DNA of 64,000 nucleotides from Lavandula angustifolia (GCA_028984105.1 CM054807.1:24243198-24307197); one strand, 5' to 3'. Shown: positions 35,465-46,560, counted from the stretch's first letter. The notes: a model not told the origin generated them from the letters alone. Made by a program: numbers and translations.

Positions 35465-36808
35465 TTACAGGTTCAGAGTCCTGATCTTCTGAGTGGGTGG
35501 ACTGCTGACCTTCGCCGTTTGTACGGCTTTCTTTTTCTTCTTCTGACTCTTAGGGTCTCTCCTGACTATAGGATCATAGTAATATGATCCATACTGAGCT
35601 GGATGTGTCAGCTGCGGAGGTCCGTACTGATCATCCCACTTAGGCTTGGTGTTGGCTAGCATGGCCCTCCTTACACTGTTTAGGCTTGGTGTGGGCTAGC
35701 ATGGCCTCAAGCTTCTTTTCAGCACCCATGTACCGCTCTGTCATCAAGTTCTTCCAGACATCATCACTTTTCTTCAGCACTTCATGCGCGGTCTGGAGTC
35801 ATGATAACTCTTGCTTCAATAGACTCATTTCAGTATTTTTCTGAGTCAAGTCATTGGTCAGTACTGAGATCTGATCTTCTTGATGCTGAGATTTGGCCAT
35901 CAGAGAGTATATCTCCTCCCTGAGTCTCAACACAAGTCCTTCTGACTCAGTAGCAACTTGACTCTCCTGAGAAAGTCTATGATTCTCCACTTTCAGGGTA
36001 TCTAATTCCTGAAGAGTCTTACTGAGCTGCAGACTCATCTGAATCTGTTCGTCGAGAAGTTCTTCGTATGCGATTGCGACGTCTAGATTCTCATCTGCAC
36101 CTGAAATGGTGTCGTGTGTGCGGTGTGAAGAGGAGTTAAATGGTATGTGAGAGTTTACATAATCCTCTTCTCTTCCCATGAGACATTTTTCAGTGTCTTC
36201 TTCAGCTTCAAGCTCTATGGCCATGAATGCTGCTTCATCATTTGATGAATCCATGAAGGAGTCGACTTCATCTGAGTCGTCCGAGAGTTCACCAGCAATA
36301 TATGCTTGTCGCTTTTTGATGAACTTCTCCCTTCGTGCTTTGCGTGCTGCTCTTTCAGTAGTGCTGAGCTCAGGATAGTCATAATGATAATGTCCTGGCT
36401 TCTTGCAGTTATAACATATTGTGACTCTTTCTTCTTTGCTCTCATTGTCTTTCGACTGAGCTGAGTCTTCTTGTTTCCTGCATTCAGAAGTATATGAGTC
36501 AGGAGTGCGCTTGGTTGTATATTCAGTCTTACCCTTAGAGTCTCTGACAACTCTTGAGAGCTTTCTGCGCCTCTCCTTCTCCTTCTGATACTTTACGGCA
36601 AGCAACGCGTACTTCTTGGCTAGATTTCCTTCTTGTATGTCAGTGAGTGAAGGTTCAGCCTTGTCAGACGTCTGAGCTGCTGTGCTGACTGATGGCTTAA
36701 AGGCATGGTCGATCTGGGTGTCAGCTTCAGCTCGCTGCTTCCTTTGAGGTAAGCCAAACTCGAACTCCTCAGCTTTAAGTTCTGAAAAGATATGGTCAGG
36801 AGTAACAA
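35465..36808 (-). pseudogene. CopB Gag, C-terminal part
   Basis: 36605-35799 has a knuckle CYNCKKPGHYHYDY in which only the last Cys is lost (Tyr), then the acidic repeat and coiled coil. It continues to 35465 after a frameshift and an internal deletion near 35650-35700 with a short local duplication. Confidence 0.8.
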
Positions 36809-36811
36809 TAT

Positions 36812-37423
36812 CTAAATCAGAATGAGTAATAATAATGTAGCAAAGGGAGTCCAGTGACCGTCTGGCAATGCCCTCAAAATCTTGAGATTCATCTCTCGGT
36901 TGGAGAATGTCTTTCCCAGCCCGTTGATAGAGTTCATCAGATCCGTGAATCTGACGTTGAGATCTTTAGTGGAGTCACCAGGCATGAGAGACAGTCTCTC
37001 CAGTTTCTGGAGTTCTAGCGCAAGTTTGTTTGCTTTGATCTTCTGAGTCCCCCGACTTAGTAGCGCTAGAGCATCCCAGAGTTCCTTCGCGGACTTGCAG
37101 TCCTGACCTCTTCCGAGGTAAGAATCGCTCAGAGTGGTAAGTATGGCGTTTCTGGCGACGCGGTCGAGGTTGTGAAGCTTCTTCTCCTCAGGGGTGAAGA
37201 GACTTCTGTCTTTAGGAACTTTATCTCTGGTCACCATGCCTCCTCCTTGTTCTACTGTCTGGGTTATGACGTTATCAATCATCGGAACGATAGGTCCGTC
37301 TTCCAGAACTTCAGTCATGCTGTCATGGAGGGAGGTCAGATGTGCCTCCATTCTGACCCGCCATACTCTATAGTTCTCTACTGAGAACATGGGTACCATT
37401 CTGATTCCTGACATATCAGACAT
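36812..37423 (-). pseudogene. CopB Gag, N-terminal part (best-preserved copy)
   Basis: ATG at 37423, 203 residues uninterrupted: MSDMSGIRMVPMFSVENYRV followed by the UBN2-like domain. It loses frame at about 36812 beside an AATAATAAT run. Confidence 0.85.
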
Positions 37424-37519
37424 AGTGAATAATGATATGTATGAAGAATGATATGCAGTGAAAACGTTTTTCGGATCCGTTCAAGTAGACCAGTTTCAGA
37501 ATAACAAGAGTCTTAGAGA

Positions 37520-37535
37520 ACTCCTGCTCTGATAC
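37520..37535 (-). promoter_or_regulatory. Primer-binding site of CopB
   Basis: Minus strand TGGTATCAGAGCAGG at about 37522-37536, complementary to initiator tRNA-Met, next to the palindrome. Confidence 0.8.
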
Positions 37536-37539
37536 CAAT

Positions 37540-37615
37540 TGTTGGTCCCGAGAGTAATGTTCAGGTGTAGAGGGGGGGGGGTGAATGCACCTGAACGTTA
37601 CTCTCGGGACCAACA
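37540..37615. repeat. 76-bp palindrome replacing the CopB 5' LTR
   Basis: 28-bp arms (27 of 28 matching) starting TGTTGGTCCCGAGAGTAA, with a 20-base G-rich spacer. The inner part matches the first 55 bases of the CopA LTR inner end; the far arm is the inverted copy of its terminus. It has TG...CA ends. Confidence 0.9.
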
Positions 37616-37630
37616 TAGATCAACGCTCCA

Positions 37631-37894
37631 GATGAATAATACCATGATCTTGAAAGAGCTTCTCTCTTTGCGAATTCGGACTCGAACCATTATCGTCTTC
37701 ATCTTTAATACACTCTTCCCGAACTGAGTCTTTACCATGTTCACAAAGGTATGAAGCAAACTTGGAACTTCCCTCTTAGATTGAAGCAGATAAGTCCATG
37801 TACATATAGAATAATCTTCCACAATGGTTAGAATGTAGCTGGTATTAGCTATGTTCTCAACTACATAAGGTCCCCATACATCAGCATGTACCAA
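37631..37894 (-). pseudogene. CopC integrase, truncated
   Basis: Core starts MVHADVWGPYVVENI (first catalytic Asp). A frameshift follows KTQFGKSV, and the coding trace stops in mid-domain exactly at the LTR start (37630). Confidence 0.8.
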
Positions 37895-37945
37895 CTTAAA
37901 AGGTATAGATGATCTTCTGTTCAGTGTAGGAAATGGATTCCTACA

Positions 37946-38728
37946 CTACTTTGCTTTATGACATATCTCACACCCAGCCAACTCTTGTTGTATCTTAGAA
38001 TTGCAGATTTCCTTGATTTCAGGAATATGGGATAAAGTCTGATATGAAGCATGCCCTAATTTGATATGACAGTCTATTAAGGCATGATTTGAGACTGCAT
38101 TCACTTCATGAATCTGTGGTTTGGGATCCAACACATAAAGTCTCCCTAAGGCTTGTCCCACAGTCAATACATGATCATTTTCTATATTTTGGATCAGACA
38201 GTGTGAGGGATAGAAAGTGCATCGAGCCTTTAGATCATTGGTGAGCTGATATGTTGAAACCAAATAATGAGTAAAATTTGGCACATATAGCACATTCTGC
38301 AGGATCATATTAGCAGCCAGATAAACTGAACCTATTTCAAAAATGAGTTGTGTAGATCCATTGGGAAGATATATATTCTGTGGAACATCCAACCTCCTAA
38401 TGTTCTGAATCAAGTTTTTATTGCAGCAAATGTGGCTGCTAGCACCAGAATCCATGATCCAAATTGTTTCACTCTTCAAATCTCCAAACAAACTGAATGC
38501 ATAATGTTTATCTAAGCTAGCAAGAGGAGTATAAGTCTGTACAGAGTCAACAGTGGTACCTGATGAGCTCTGCAACTTGCTTAAAGCCTTGGCTACTTCT
38601 TGTTGGATAATATGTCCAATCTTAGAAGATTCTGGAGATGAAGATGATTTCCCTCCTTGGGAAACACAATGTACCTGTTGTTTTACATTTAGCTTGTCCT
38701 CCTTCAGCTTCTTATACCAGTCTGGCAC
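37946..38728 (-). pseudogene. CopC protease and GAG-pre-integrase
   Basis: WIMDSGASSHICC carries the Asp-Ser-Gly active site. It is followed by the LYVLDPK region and the HIKLGHASYQTLSHIP...CEICHKAK zinc-binding module. The frame ends at 37946. Confidence 0.85.
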
Positions 38729-38763
38729 TCCATGTAATTTGAAGCATTCATGCCTTTCATGAC

Positions 38764-38868
38764 CAACCCCTTAGTTAGTCCTTAGCTTCCTCCGTTCCTC
38801 CTTAGTTTCTCCGTTCGTTCCTCCTTAGTTAGTCTAGGCCGAGAGGTTCCCCCACGCTCCCTTCCTGA
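38764..38868. repeat. Short duplicated insertion in the CopC gag knuckle
   Basis: Repeated CTCCTTAGTT/CTCCGTTC blocks interrupt the place where the zinc knuckle should be; the half knuckle GHERHEC lies at about 38740-38762. Confidence 0.55.
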
Positions 38869-39777
38869 ACTGATTAAATTCCTAGCCTGAACTTGCATTA
38901 CACCATGTTCTTGTGATGAAGTCATACCATTCTGAGGGACCACAACCAGAATTGATTGACTAACAGATGGAGTGTGGGTTGAAGTCACTCTCCTTTGATA
39001 TTCATCTTGTTGAACCATGTTATATTCCCAACTCACAGTTGGTAAGGGATCATGTAATAGGATTTGACTCCTAACCGTGTCATATGCATCACTCAAATTA
39101 AGGAGAAGTTGCATCAGTTTCTCATTTTCATGATATGAACTAATGACTTGTCCAGCAGTACAAACACAACTAGGTGGAGGAAGCAATAACTCAAGTTCAT
39201 CCCACATGACAGTCAAGTTATTGTAATACAACATAATAGACTGAGTTCCCTGGACAAAACTGGCTATGTCTTTCTTCAACTTGTAGATTTTAGGACCATT
39301 ACAACAATCAAAATGCTGCCGTATAATGGACCATAGCTGATATGAATTATCTTTGAGAATGAATTTTTTTGAGATATCGGTAGAAATACAGTTCATTATC
39401 TATGAGAATACCATAAACTCAACTTGTATCCATGAATTATAGTTTGGATCATCACTAGGAGGTTGAGGAAGAGTACCGTCTATAAATGGCAATTTGTTTC
39501 GCCCAGCCAAAGCACGACGAACAACACGACTCCAAGCGTAAAAATCGGATCCGGTGAATTCAGCACTCAACAACTTCAAACTAGAATGATCATGCAGATT
39601 CAGGTAATACACGTCATTGATTCGATGTTGTGTTTCAGTATTATTCCTAGTTTGGCCATTTGAGGCCATAATCGGTGAAGATTCTCCTGGATTTGGCGAA
39701 GACGAAGAGGATGCTTCAGGATCCCCAAGCTCTTCACGAACTAGATCACTCCAAACGATGTTCCTTTGCCTTGGCAT
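38782..39777 (-). pseudogene. CopC Gag
   Basis: ATG at 39777 (MPRQRNIVWSDLVREEL). The frame runs through a copia N-terminal domain (FTGSDFYAWSRVVRRAL), an in-frame TAG at 39400-39402 and the UBN2-type helical domain (39396-38782), so only one nonsense codon separates the two parts. Confidence 0.85.
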
Positions 39778-39779
39778 AC

Positions 39780-39793
39780 TGGCTCTGATACCA
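39780..39793 (-). promoter_or_regulatory. Primer-binding site of CopC
   Basis: Minus strand TGGTATCAGAGCCA directly adjoining the LTR. Confidence 0.88.
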
Positions 39794-40068
39794 TGTTATA
39801 ATGTGAAGTTTCGTGATGAGGAAGGTGTAAAACCCTAGCTATGATCGAGATGGAAGAACAACAATTGAAAGGAACAAACTATTTCATTTCTGGAATCAAA
39901 AGAACGATTATTACTCGCATCTATCATTCTTATATAGATGCTACGGTTCTAGAGTGTTCGTTTGTTAAGAGAGCAGTTATAACCGAATAAAATCGCAACA
40001 AGCTTAACAATGCTTTTATTAGTTATGCATCTAAGCCGTCATTCTTATTAAAATAGATCAACGCTCCA
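39794..40068 (-). repeat. 5' LTR of CopC
   Basis: 275 bp, TGTTATAATG...CGCTCCA on the plus strand. Its pair is split at 31466-31735 and 37616-37630. Confidence 0.88.
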
Positions 40069-40776
40069 AATTTGAGTGACGTGGCTTAACCGTTATAACG
40101 GCCTTCGTCTTCCTTTCCTCTTCTCTATTTCTGCAACACTCTGCAACTTCCATCTGCATTCCAAGCAAACCATCAGTTTGCTTATGAACCTGAACAGGAC
40201 GCCTCCACTTCTCGTCTTGTTGTTTCTCTGGGTTGATCCAGCGATTCTTGGTGTTTTGGCATGCTCATTTGCCTTTTTTGATGTAGGTGTTTGCATCGTG
40301 TTGTTCCTTTCTCCCCGTATGTGTTTTAAAAAAGCATCCAATTAGGTTTTTATTATTATGGTGATGTATTTCATCTTGTTTCCTTGGTCGAGGCTCTTTC
40401 TTGTCCCGGGGTTCCTTTTTTTCGTCTTTTGGCCTTTGGCTAGGATTAATTCGTATTTTGGTATTAGTTACTTTAATGTTGTTATGCTCTTTCTTAAAAT
40501 CTTATTTAAAGAGTTTGTAGTGATGTGCTTTTTGTGTTTTCCTCCTTATGCATGTGATGTATTTCATTTGTTTCATGTGAGAAAATAATGTGATTGTCCT
40601 TAGATCCTTTAACAGCTCTTTTGGTTCGATTACGTGCCAATCTTACCTGTGTTCGGGTAAGATTAATTCCTCTTTCGGTATTACTTGCTTTAATCTTGTT
40701 TTGTTATTTCTTGCTTCCTTATTTACTGGGTTTAGGGTGCCGTGCTTCTTTGTGATTTCGTTTCTTATGTAGGTGT
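40069..40776. repeat. T-rich degenerate repeat, part 2
   Basis: Shares GATCCAG-CATTCT-GGTGT and GCTTCCTTATTTACTGGGTTT motifs with part 3, and GTGAGAAAATAATGTGATTG with 46343-46530. No coding evidence despite several open frames. Confidence 0.5.
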
Positions 40777-41133
40777 TGTTGGATGCGCAGCGGAATAACG
40801 AGATAGAAAACGAGAGAGACAAGAAACACACGTTACTTTATTTAATAGAAACAATGAGTACAACTCTCCACTCTAACTCTCTCACACTCTTTCCTTCTCT
40901 CTCTCTCTCACTCTTACACTTTACACGTTTCACACTCTTCACTTGTCACTCTTCTCACTTTTTTCCACACATCACACACTACAACACATTACATATATTT
41001 ATACTAATTCTGACCGACTTAGAAGTTAGAACCGACTTAAGCCACCGACTTAAGTCACCGACTTAGAAACGTCCCTATCCAATATTCAAGACTCTTCTAG
41101 ATACACGTGGACTCTTGATTGAGTTTAATAACA
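40777..41133 (-). repeat. 3' LTR of CopD
   Basis: 357 bp, TGTTGGATGCG...AATAACA on the plus strand; CT-rich centre; one mismatch to the other LTR (near 41111). Confidence 0.95.
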
Positions 41134-41144
41134 TTTCCTCCCTT
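41134..41144 (-). promoter_or_regulatory. Polypurine tract of CopD
   Basis: Minus strand AAGGGAGGAAA abutting the 3' LTR. Confidence 0.8.
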
Positions 41145-41190
41145 AAACTCAATCCCGCATTCTCTTCATTCCGAGGAGCATCTTTAATTT

Positions 41191-42986
41191 TCAAAATACA
41201 TCCGTCTTCAAAGGCTTCGTGAAAATATCCGCTACTTGATCATCTGTCTTGCAATATATCAGCTCAACATCTCCTTTGGCCACATGCTCTCGAATAAAGT
41301 GATAACGTGTATCAATATGCTTGCTTCTTTCATGAAACACCGGATTCTTTGCGAGTGCTATAGCTGACTTACTATCCACATATATCTCCGTTGGACCTTC
41401 TTGAGCAAATCCCAGAAACTGCAGTAAATTCCTCAACCAAATAGAATGACATCTTTGTCGAACTTGCTCGCAACATATTTAGCCTCGCATGTCGAGAGTG
41501 TAACTATGGCCTGCTTCTTTGACGACCAAGTAAAAGCAGCATCTCCCAAATAAAAGCAGTAGCCGGTAGTGCTTTTCCTTTCATCCAAGTCTCTTCCCCA
41601 ATCACTATCGGAGTAACCAATGAGCTTAACTTCTTGATTGGAAGAATAGAATACTCCATCATTTAGATTGCCTTTGATATATCTTAGAATTCTTTTTGCA
41701 GTATTCAGATGAGATTGTGCAGGTGTTTCCATATATTTGCTGATTAATCCAACTCCATAAAGAATATCAGGCCTAGTACATGTTAGATACCTTAGACTCC
41801 CAACTAGGCTTTTGAAATATGTTGGATCCACTTGAGCTTCACCATCATGCTTTCTCAATTCCTGTCCAATCTCAACAGGAGTATTAATAGGATTACAAGA
41901 CTCCATTTTGAATTTCTCCAGAATTTGTTTCGCAAAAGAGCTTTGCGAAATGAATATCCCATCTTCACTTTGCACTACCTCAATTCTGAGGAAATGTGCC
42001 ATCAAGCCAATATCAGTCATCTCAAACTCCTTGATCATGCTCTTTTTGAATGTACGAAACATCTCCTCATTCTTTCCTGTAAATATTAAATCATCAACAT
42101 ATAAACAAACAAATAACATATTACCTGCATTGTCTTTCTTCAGGTAAAGTGCATGCTCGTACGGATACTTCTCAAATCCATTTTGCAGAAAATATTCATT
42201 AATTCTGGCATTCCATGCGCGTGGTGCTTGCTTGAGTCCGTAGAGAGCTTTTCTCAATCTATAGACTTTGTCTTCAGCTCCTCGTTTCACATAGCCTTCC
42301 GGTTGCTCAACATAAATTTCTTCTTCAAGAAAACCATTCAAAAATGCTGATTTTACGTCTAGCTGATAAATCCTCCACTTGTGTTGAGCTGCAAGTGAAA
42401 TGAACAATCTGATTATCTCTAGACGAGCTACAGGAGCAAAGACTTCACTGTAATCAATCCCAGCCTTCTGTCTGTATCCTTTCACCACCAACCTTGCCTT
42501 GTACCTTTGCACCTCACCATTGGCATTTTTCTTGGTTTTGTAAATCCATTTCACACCAATTGCTTTCCGGCCTTCTGGTAGATTAGTCAACTCCCAAGTA
42601 TTATTTTTCTCAATTGCATGAATCTCCTCATCCATTGCTTTACTCCATTTTTCTTCTTGGACCGCTTCGGCATAAGAAACTGGTTCAGCATCCATGTAGA
42701 AACACATAAGATTCACATTTTCCTCCTCATCTTCATCATCTACTTCGGTAGATTCATAAATATCTCTCAAACTTCGTGTTCTTCTCGTAGGCCTTTCATC
42801 TGAACTCGGTGATGGTGGTGAGTGTGCTTCTTCAATGCCTCCCGTTGTTTCTTGCTCCTTCAGAAAAACTCCAGACTTATCCTTTGCTTTCTCATCCTCC
42901 CGTGTCCACCTTTGATCTTCTTCAAATATAACATCACGGCTGAAAATCACTTTCTTCGTCAATGGATTATACGGTTTATAACCCAT
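41191..42986 (-). pseudogene. CopD reverse transcriptase and RNase H
   Basis: 517 residues open from 42986 to 41433 (RVT_2 with KWIYKTKKN, YVDD in YVDDLIFTG, SLRYLTCTRPDI, RNase H DSDWGRDLDERKSTTGYC). A frameshift at about 41436 leads to the C-terminal RNase H end (41436-41191: IYVDSKSAIALAKNP, ADIFTKPL). The motif EAKYVA has Lys where the other copies have Glu (EAEY), probably a catalytic residue. RT looks intact; RNase H does not. Confidence 0.9.
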
Positions 42987-44230
42987 TGTCCGATCACCAT
43001 ACCCAATAAAAATACACTTAACTCCTTTGTTGTCGAGCTTGATCCTTCTTGCTTCTGGAATTTTGGCGTACGCGATGCACCCAAAAACTCTTAGATGAGC
43101 TACACCGGGCTTGCGCGAACTCCATGCTTCTTCGGTGTCATATTACGAACACTTTTGGTAGGACACCTATTCAACAAATACACAATTTGTTGCTACGGCT
43201 TCAAAGACAAAACTCTCTAGCCAATTCCTTTCCTTTAACCATGCTCCTTGCCATATCAAGAATCGTCCGATTCTTTCTTTCGCAACTCCATTCAGTTGTG
43301 GTGTGTAGACTGGTGTAAGCTGGTGGATAATTCCATGCTCCTTACAATAATTCTCGAATAACTCCGAAGTAAATTCTCCACCTTGATCTGATCTCAAAAC
43401 CTTGATGTGATGCCCGCTTTGTCTTTCAACAAGAGTTTTAAACTCTTTGAACACTTCAAACACTTCTGATTTCCTTTTCAAGAAATACACCCAAGTCTTT
43501 CTAGAATAATCATCAATAAATGTGAGGAAATATTGATTACCTCCAGAGACACGAGCTTAAGAGGACCGCAAACATCAGTGTGCACAAGTTCCAATGGACG
43601 TGATGCTCGCCACTTGATTTCTTTAGAAAAATTTGTCCTATGATGCTTTCCAAATATACATCCTTCACATACTTCATTAGGATGATCAATTGGTGGAAGA
43701 CCTTTCACCATATTCTTTGTAGACAACAACTTTAATCCACCAAAATTAAGATGTCCAAAACGTAAATGCCACAACCAAGACTCATCTTTCACAATTGTGT
43801 TTAAACATCTTAACACATCATGTTTCATGTCTAATGGAAACAAATTATTGTTGGACACATTTGCACGTGCTACGCAATTACCATAAGCATCATAGATAGT
43901 AGCATAGAGATTTTTCATATTAATCTCAAATCCTTTCTTCAATAATTGACCAAGACTCAAAATACTAGTTTTCATAGCAGGTACGTAATATACGTCATAT
44001 ATGAAACCATAATTTCCATTCTTCAGTTTAAGTAAGATGTTACCTTTGCCTTTTACTGCAACTTTTGAGGAGTCTCCAAAAGTAACATCTCCATGAATTC
44101 CCTCATTAATCTCTGCAAAAATCTCTTTGTTTCCGCACATATGACCACTAGCTCCACTGTCCAAGTACCAGGTGCTACAAAGCTCTCCTTCAAAATGTTT
44201 AGGAACAAACAAAGGAAGTTAAATTTACCT
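42987..44230 (-). pseudogene. CopD protease and integrase
   Basis: 44212-43478 has protease TWYLDSGASGHMCG, the GAG-pre-integrase zinc module (WLWHLRFGHLNF, CEGCIFGKHH) and the first part of the core (LVHTDVCGPL). A frameshift near 43500 leads to 43490-43167 with RSDQGGEF and the GIIHQLTPVYTP region. 43166-42987 is decayed linker sequence with stops. Confidence 0.88.
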
Positions 44231-44251
44231 CGCTCATGATGATCTTCGCCT

Positions 44252-45267
44252 TCAAGCAAAATTAGCACGTTGATGAGTCTCGGCATTTGTCCGGTCCATG
44301 ACATTCATAGCTATAATGTCCAAATTTTTGACAATTATAGCATTTGACATTCCTTTTGTCGAAAGACTCAGAATAACCACCTCTTGAAAATCCTCTGCCT
44401 CGTTGACCATATGCATTTCGTCCTCTTCCTCTGTAACTTGAGTTACTACGTCCTCCCCTATTTTGATAATATGGAGCACGTCCTCCCTCACTTCGATAAC
44501 CTTGCACACGTCCTCCTCTACCTTGAAATCCGCGACCTCGGCCTCTATTATATCCGCCACGGGATGTCGATGGCTCAAACGACTTCTCGTCTTTGAGAGA
44601 CATCTTTGCCTCCGGACATGCTCTAACGAGGTCGTGCTCTTCTTCTTCATACGCTGCTCGTGCACCTCCAAACTGCTTTGCAATTGATCAATCGACATAG
44701 TGCTTAAATCTTTCGATTCTTCAATTGCTGCTACTACATGCTCAAATTTGGGCGACAAAGATCGAAGAATTTTCTCAATCACGCGAAGATCTTCGATCTC
44801 CTCCCCCGAGTCTTTTCATTTGGTTTACAATAACCAAAGTTCTTGTGAAATAGTCTCGAAATATTTTCTCGTTTCGACATCACCAAGCCTTCAAATTCAC
44901 CTCGCAAAATCTGAAGTCGTACTCGAACTGCTTTATCCACACCTGTGAATGCATTCTTTAAAATGTCCCACGCTTCTTTTGATGTAGTAGCTCTACTCAC
45001 CTTTTCAAAGGTTGTCTCATCTATTCCTTGATAGATGTGGAATAATGCCTTCTTATCCCGCTTTCGGCTTCTCTTAAAACTCCTTTTTGATTGTTGGACG
45101 CCGCCTCTTACGCTTCTCGTGATGTTGGTTCAAGCATAGCCGTTTTCGACGATATCCCAAAGATCTTGAGACTGCAGCAAGACCTTCATTTGAATACTCC
45201 AATTTCCATAATTGTGCTTCTCCAATTTAGGAATCGGAAGTTGACCAACATTCATAAACGCCGCCAT
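44252..45267 (-). pseudogene. CopD Gag
   Basis: ATG at 45267 (MAAFMNVGQLPIPKLEKHNY, DUF4219-like). It meets TGA at 45130 through a one-base shift; the helical UBN2 part (45000-44779: TTSKEAWDILKNAFTGVDKA) is in another frame. The Gly/Arg-rich tail and an intact CCHC knuckle CYNCQKFGHYSYEC lie in 44603-44262. Three or more breaks. Confidence 0.88.
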
Positions 45268-45278
45268 GGATCGACGAA

Positions 45279-45290
45279 GCTCTGATACCA
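45279..45290 (-). promoter_or_regulatory. Primer-binding site of CopD
   Basis: Minus strand TGGTATCAGAGC, four bases inside the 5' LTR. Confidence 0.9.
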
Positions 45291-45294
45291 AATT

Positions 45295-45651
45295 TGTTGG
45301 ATGCGCAGCGGAATAACGAGATAGAAAACGAGAGAGACAAGAAACACACGTTACTTTATTTAATAGAAACAATGAGTACAACTCTCCACTCTAACTCTCT
45401 CACACTCTTTCCTTCTCTCTCTCTCTCACTCTTACACTTTACACGTTTCACACTCTTCACTTGTCACTCTTCTCACTTTTTTCCACACATCACACACTAC
45501 AACACATTACATATATTTATACTAATTCTGACCGACTTAGAAGTTAGAACCGACTTAAGCCACCGACTTAAGTCACCGACTTAGAAACGTCCCTATCCAA
45601 TATTCAAGACTCTTCTAGATACACGTGGTCTCTTGATTGAGTTTAATAACA
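45295..45651 (-). repeat. 5' LTR of CopD
   Basis: 357 bp, near-identical to 40777-41133; followed by the target duplication GGTGT. Confidence 0.95.
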
Positions 45652-46560
45652 GGTGTTTGTAGGAGTGCTTAAATGTTGTTTGCTTCTTTGTAGCTTCCTT
45701 ATTTACTGGCTTTTTTACGTGTTTGTTTCTTGTGCAGGTGTTTGTTTGAGGCTTTGTCTTCTGGTATTGCGTTGCTTAATAAATTTATTCTTTGTTGGTT
45801 CCTGATTTGCGGATTATATAGTGTTGTCATCTATAGGTTTTTGTTTCAGCTTTCATTTTTCAGTATTCTGTTGCTCAACTGTTGTTTGGTACTTGTCGTT
45901 TCCTTATTTCCTGGGTTTGTAGTGATGTATTTTATAAGTTTGTTTCTTATGCAGTTGTTAGTTTCGGGTGATCCAGTCATTCTCGGTGTATTGGTATGTT
46001 TGCGTTCCTTTGTCTTATTTTAAGTATGTGTGTGCATTGTGTTGTTCGTCATCACCCCTTTACGTGCTTCTTGGTTGCTCTGGGTTCCCTCTATTCAATA
46101 GCTTCTTCTGGGAAGCTTGTGGTGCGGACATAGTTTGTGCTCCTGATTGGTATGATCGCTTTTTCATCGGATTCTTTGTTTTATGCTTGCTTATGTAGTT
46201 GTCCTGCTCATCTTTCTCCCTCTCTCAGCTCAATGTACTCGCAGTTTTCGGTATTATTGCTTCTCCTTCGTATTGTTTATTTTATGATTTCAATTCTGAT
46301 TTTTATAGTAGGTATTTCCTTTTATATGTGATGTGATTCCTCTGTTTCGTGTGATAAGGTAATGTGATTGTACACGGATTATTTTTAGGACTCTCTATTA
46401 AATAAAAATGCTATTTTGTTATGATTGATTCCTCTTCAGGTTTTTTTTTTTTTTCTGGTATTGATTTGGATTTTTATTTGTGTTGTGTTTCCTCTGGTTT
46501 GTGTGATAAAATAATGTAATTGCTCGTGGATTCTTTCTAGGTGTCTATGGTTGGTGAACT
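45652..46560. repeat. T-rich degenerate repeat, part 3
   Basis: Two or more copies of a CTTCCTTATTT-CTGG-TTT...GTTTCTTRTGCAG block (45690, 45905) and two of GTGTGATAARGTAATGTRATTG (46343, 46500). No convincing gene. Confidence 0.5.

Larger units (their letters stand above)
31736..37615 (-). mobile_element. CopB: LTR-less CopA relative inserted in the CopC LTR
   Basis: Flanked by a 10-bp repeat TAGATCAACG (31726-31735, 37616-37625) that is single in the intact CopC LTR. It contains, on the minus strand, a 76-bp palindrome in place of the 5' LTR, PBS, gag, protease, integrase, RT, RNase H and the post-pol spacer, ending where CopA begins its extra frame. No 3' LTR is present. Extensive frame breaks. 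Confidence 0.85.
31466..40068 (-). mobile_element. CopC: old copia deletion derivative split by CopB
   Basis: LTRs are 275 bp. The left one is in two pieces (31466-31735 and 37616-37630) around CopB; the right one is 39794-40068. They differ at about 16 positions plus small indels, so this is an old insertion. The PBS is 39780-39793. The internal region has gag, protease, GAG-pre-integrase and half of integrase, then joins the 3' LTR directly, so RT and RNase H are absent. The flanks GGACG and AATTT do not match as a target duplication. Confidence 0.85.
40777..45651 (-). mobile_element. CopD: complete, recently inserted Ty1/copia element
   Basis: 4875 bp with two 357-bp LTRs that differ at one base, flanked by perfect 5-bp duplications GGTGT (40772-40776, 45652-45656). 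PBS 45279-45290, polypurine tract 41134-41144. It encodes gag, protease, integrase, RT and RNase H in copia order on the minus strand, but several are frame-broken. TNT1-94-like family by its gag N-terminus. Confidence 0.95.

Noticed and set aside
31461..40073. Target-site duplication for CopC
   Set aside because: Flanks GGACG and AATTT do not match.
40773..41066. 97-codon frame repeated identically at 45294-45584
   Set aside because: It lies inside the CopD LTRs; identity reflects LTR identity, not a gene pair.
45730..46331. Hydrophobic plus-strand frames in the T-rich locus
   Set aside because: Leu/Phe/Cys-rich composition is expected from T-rich repeats; no start context or homology seen.
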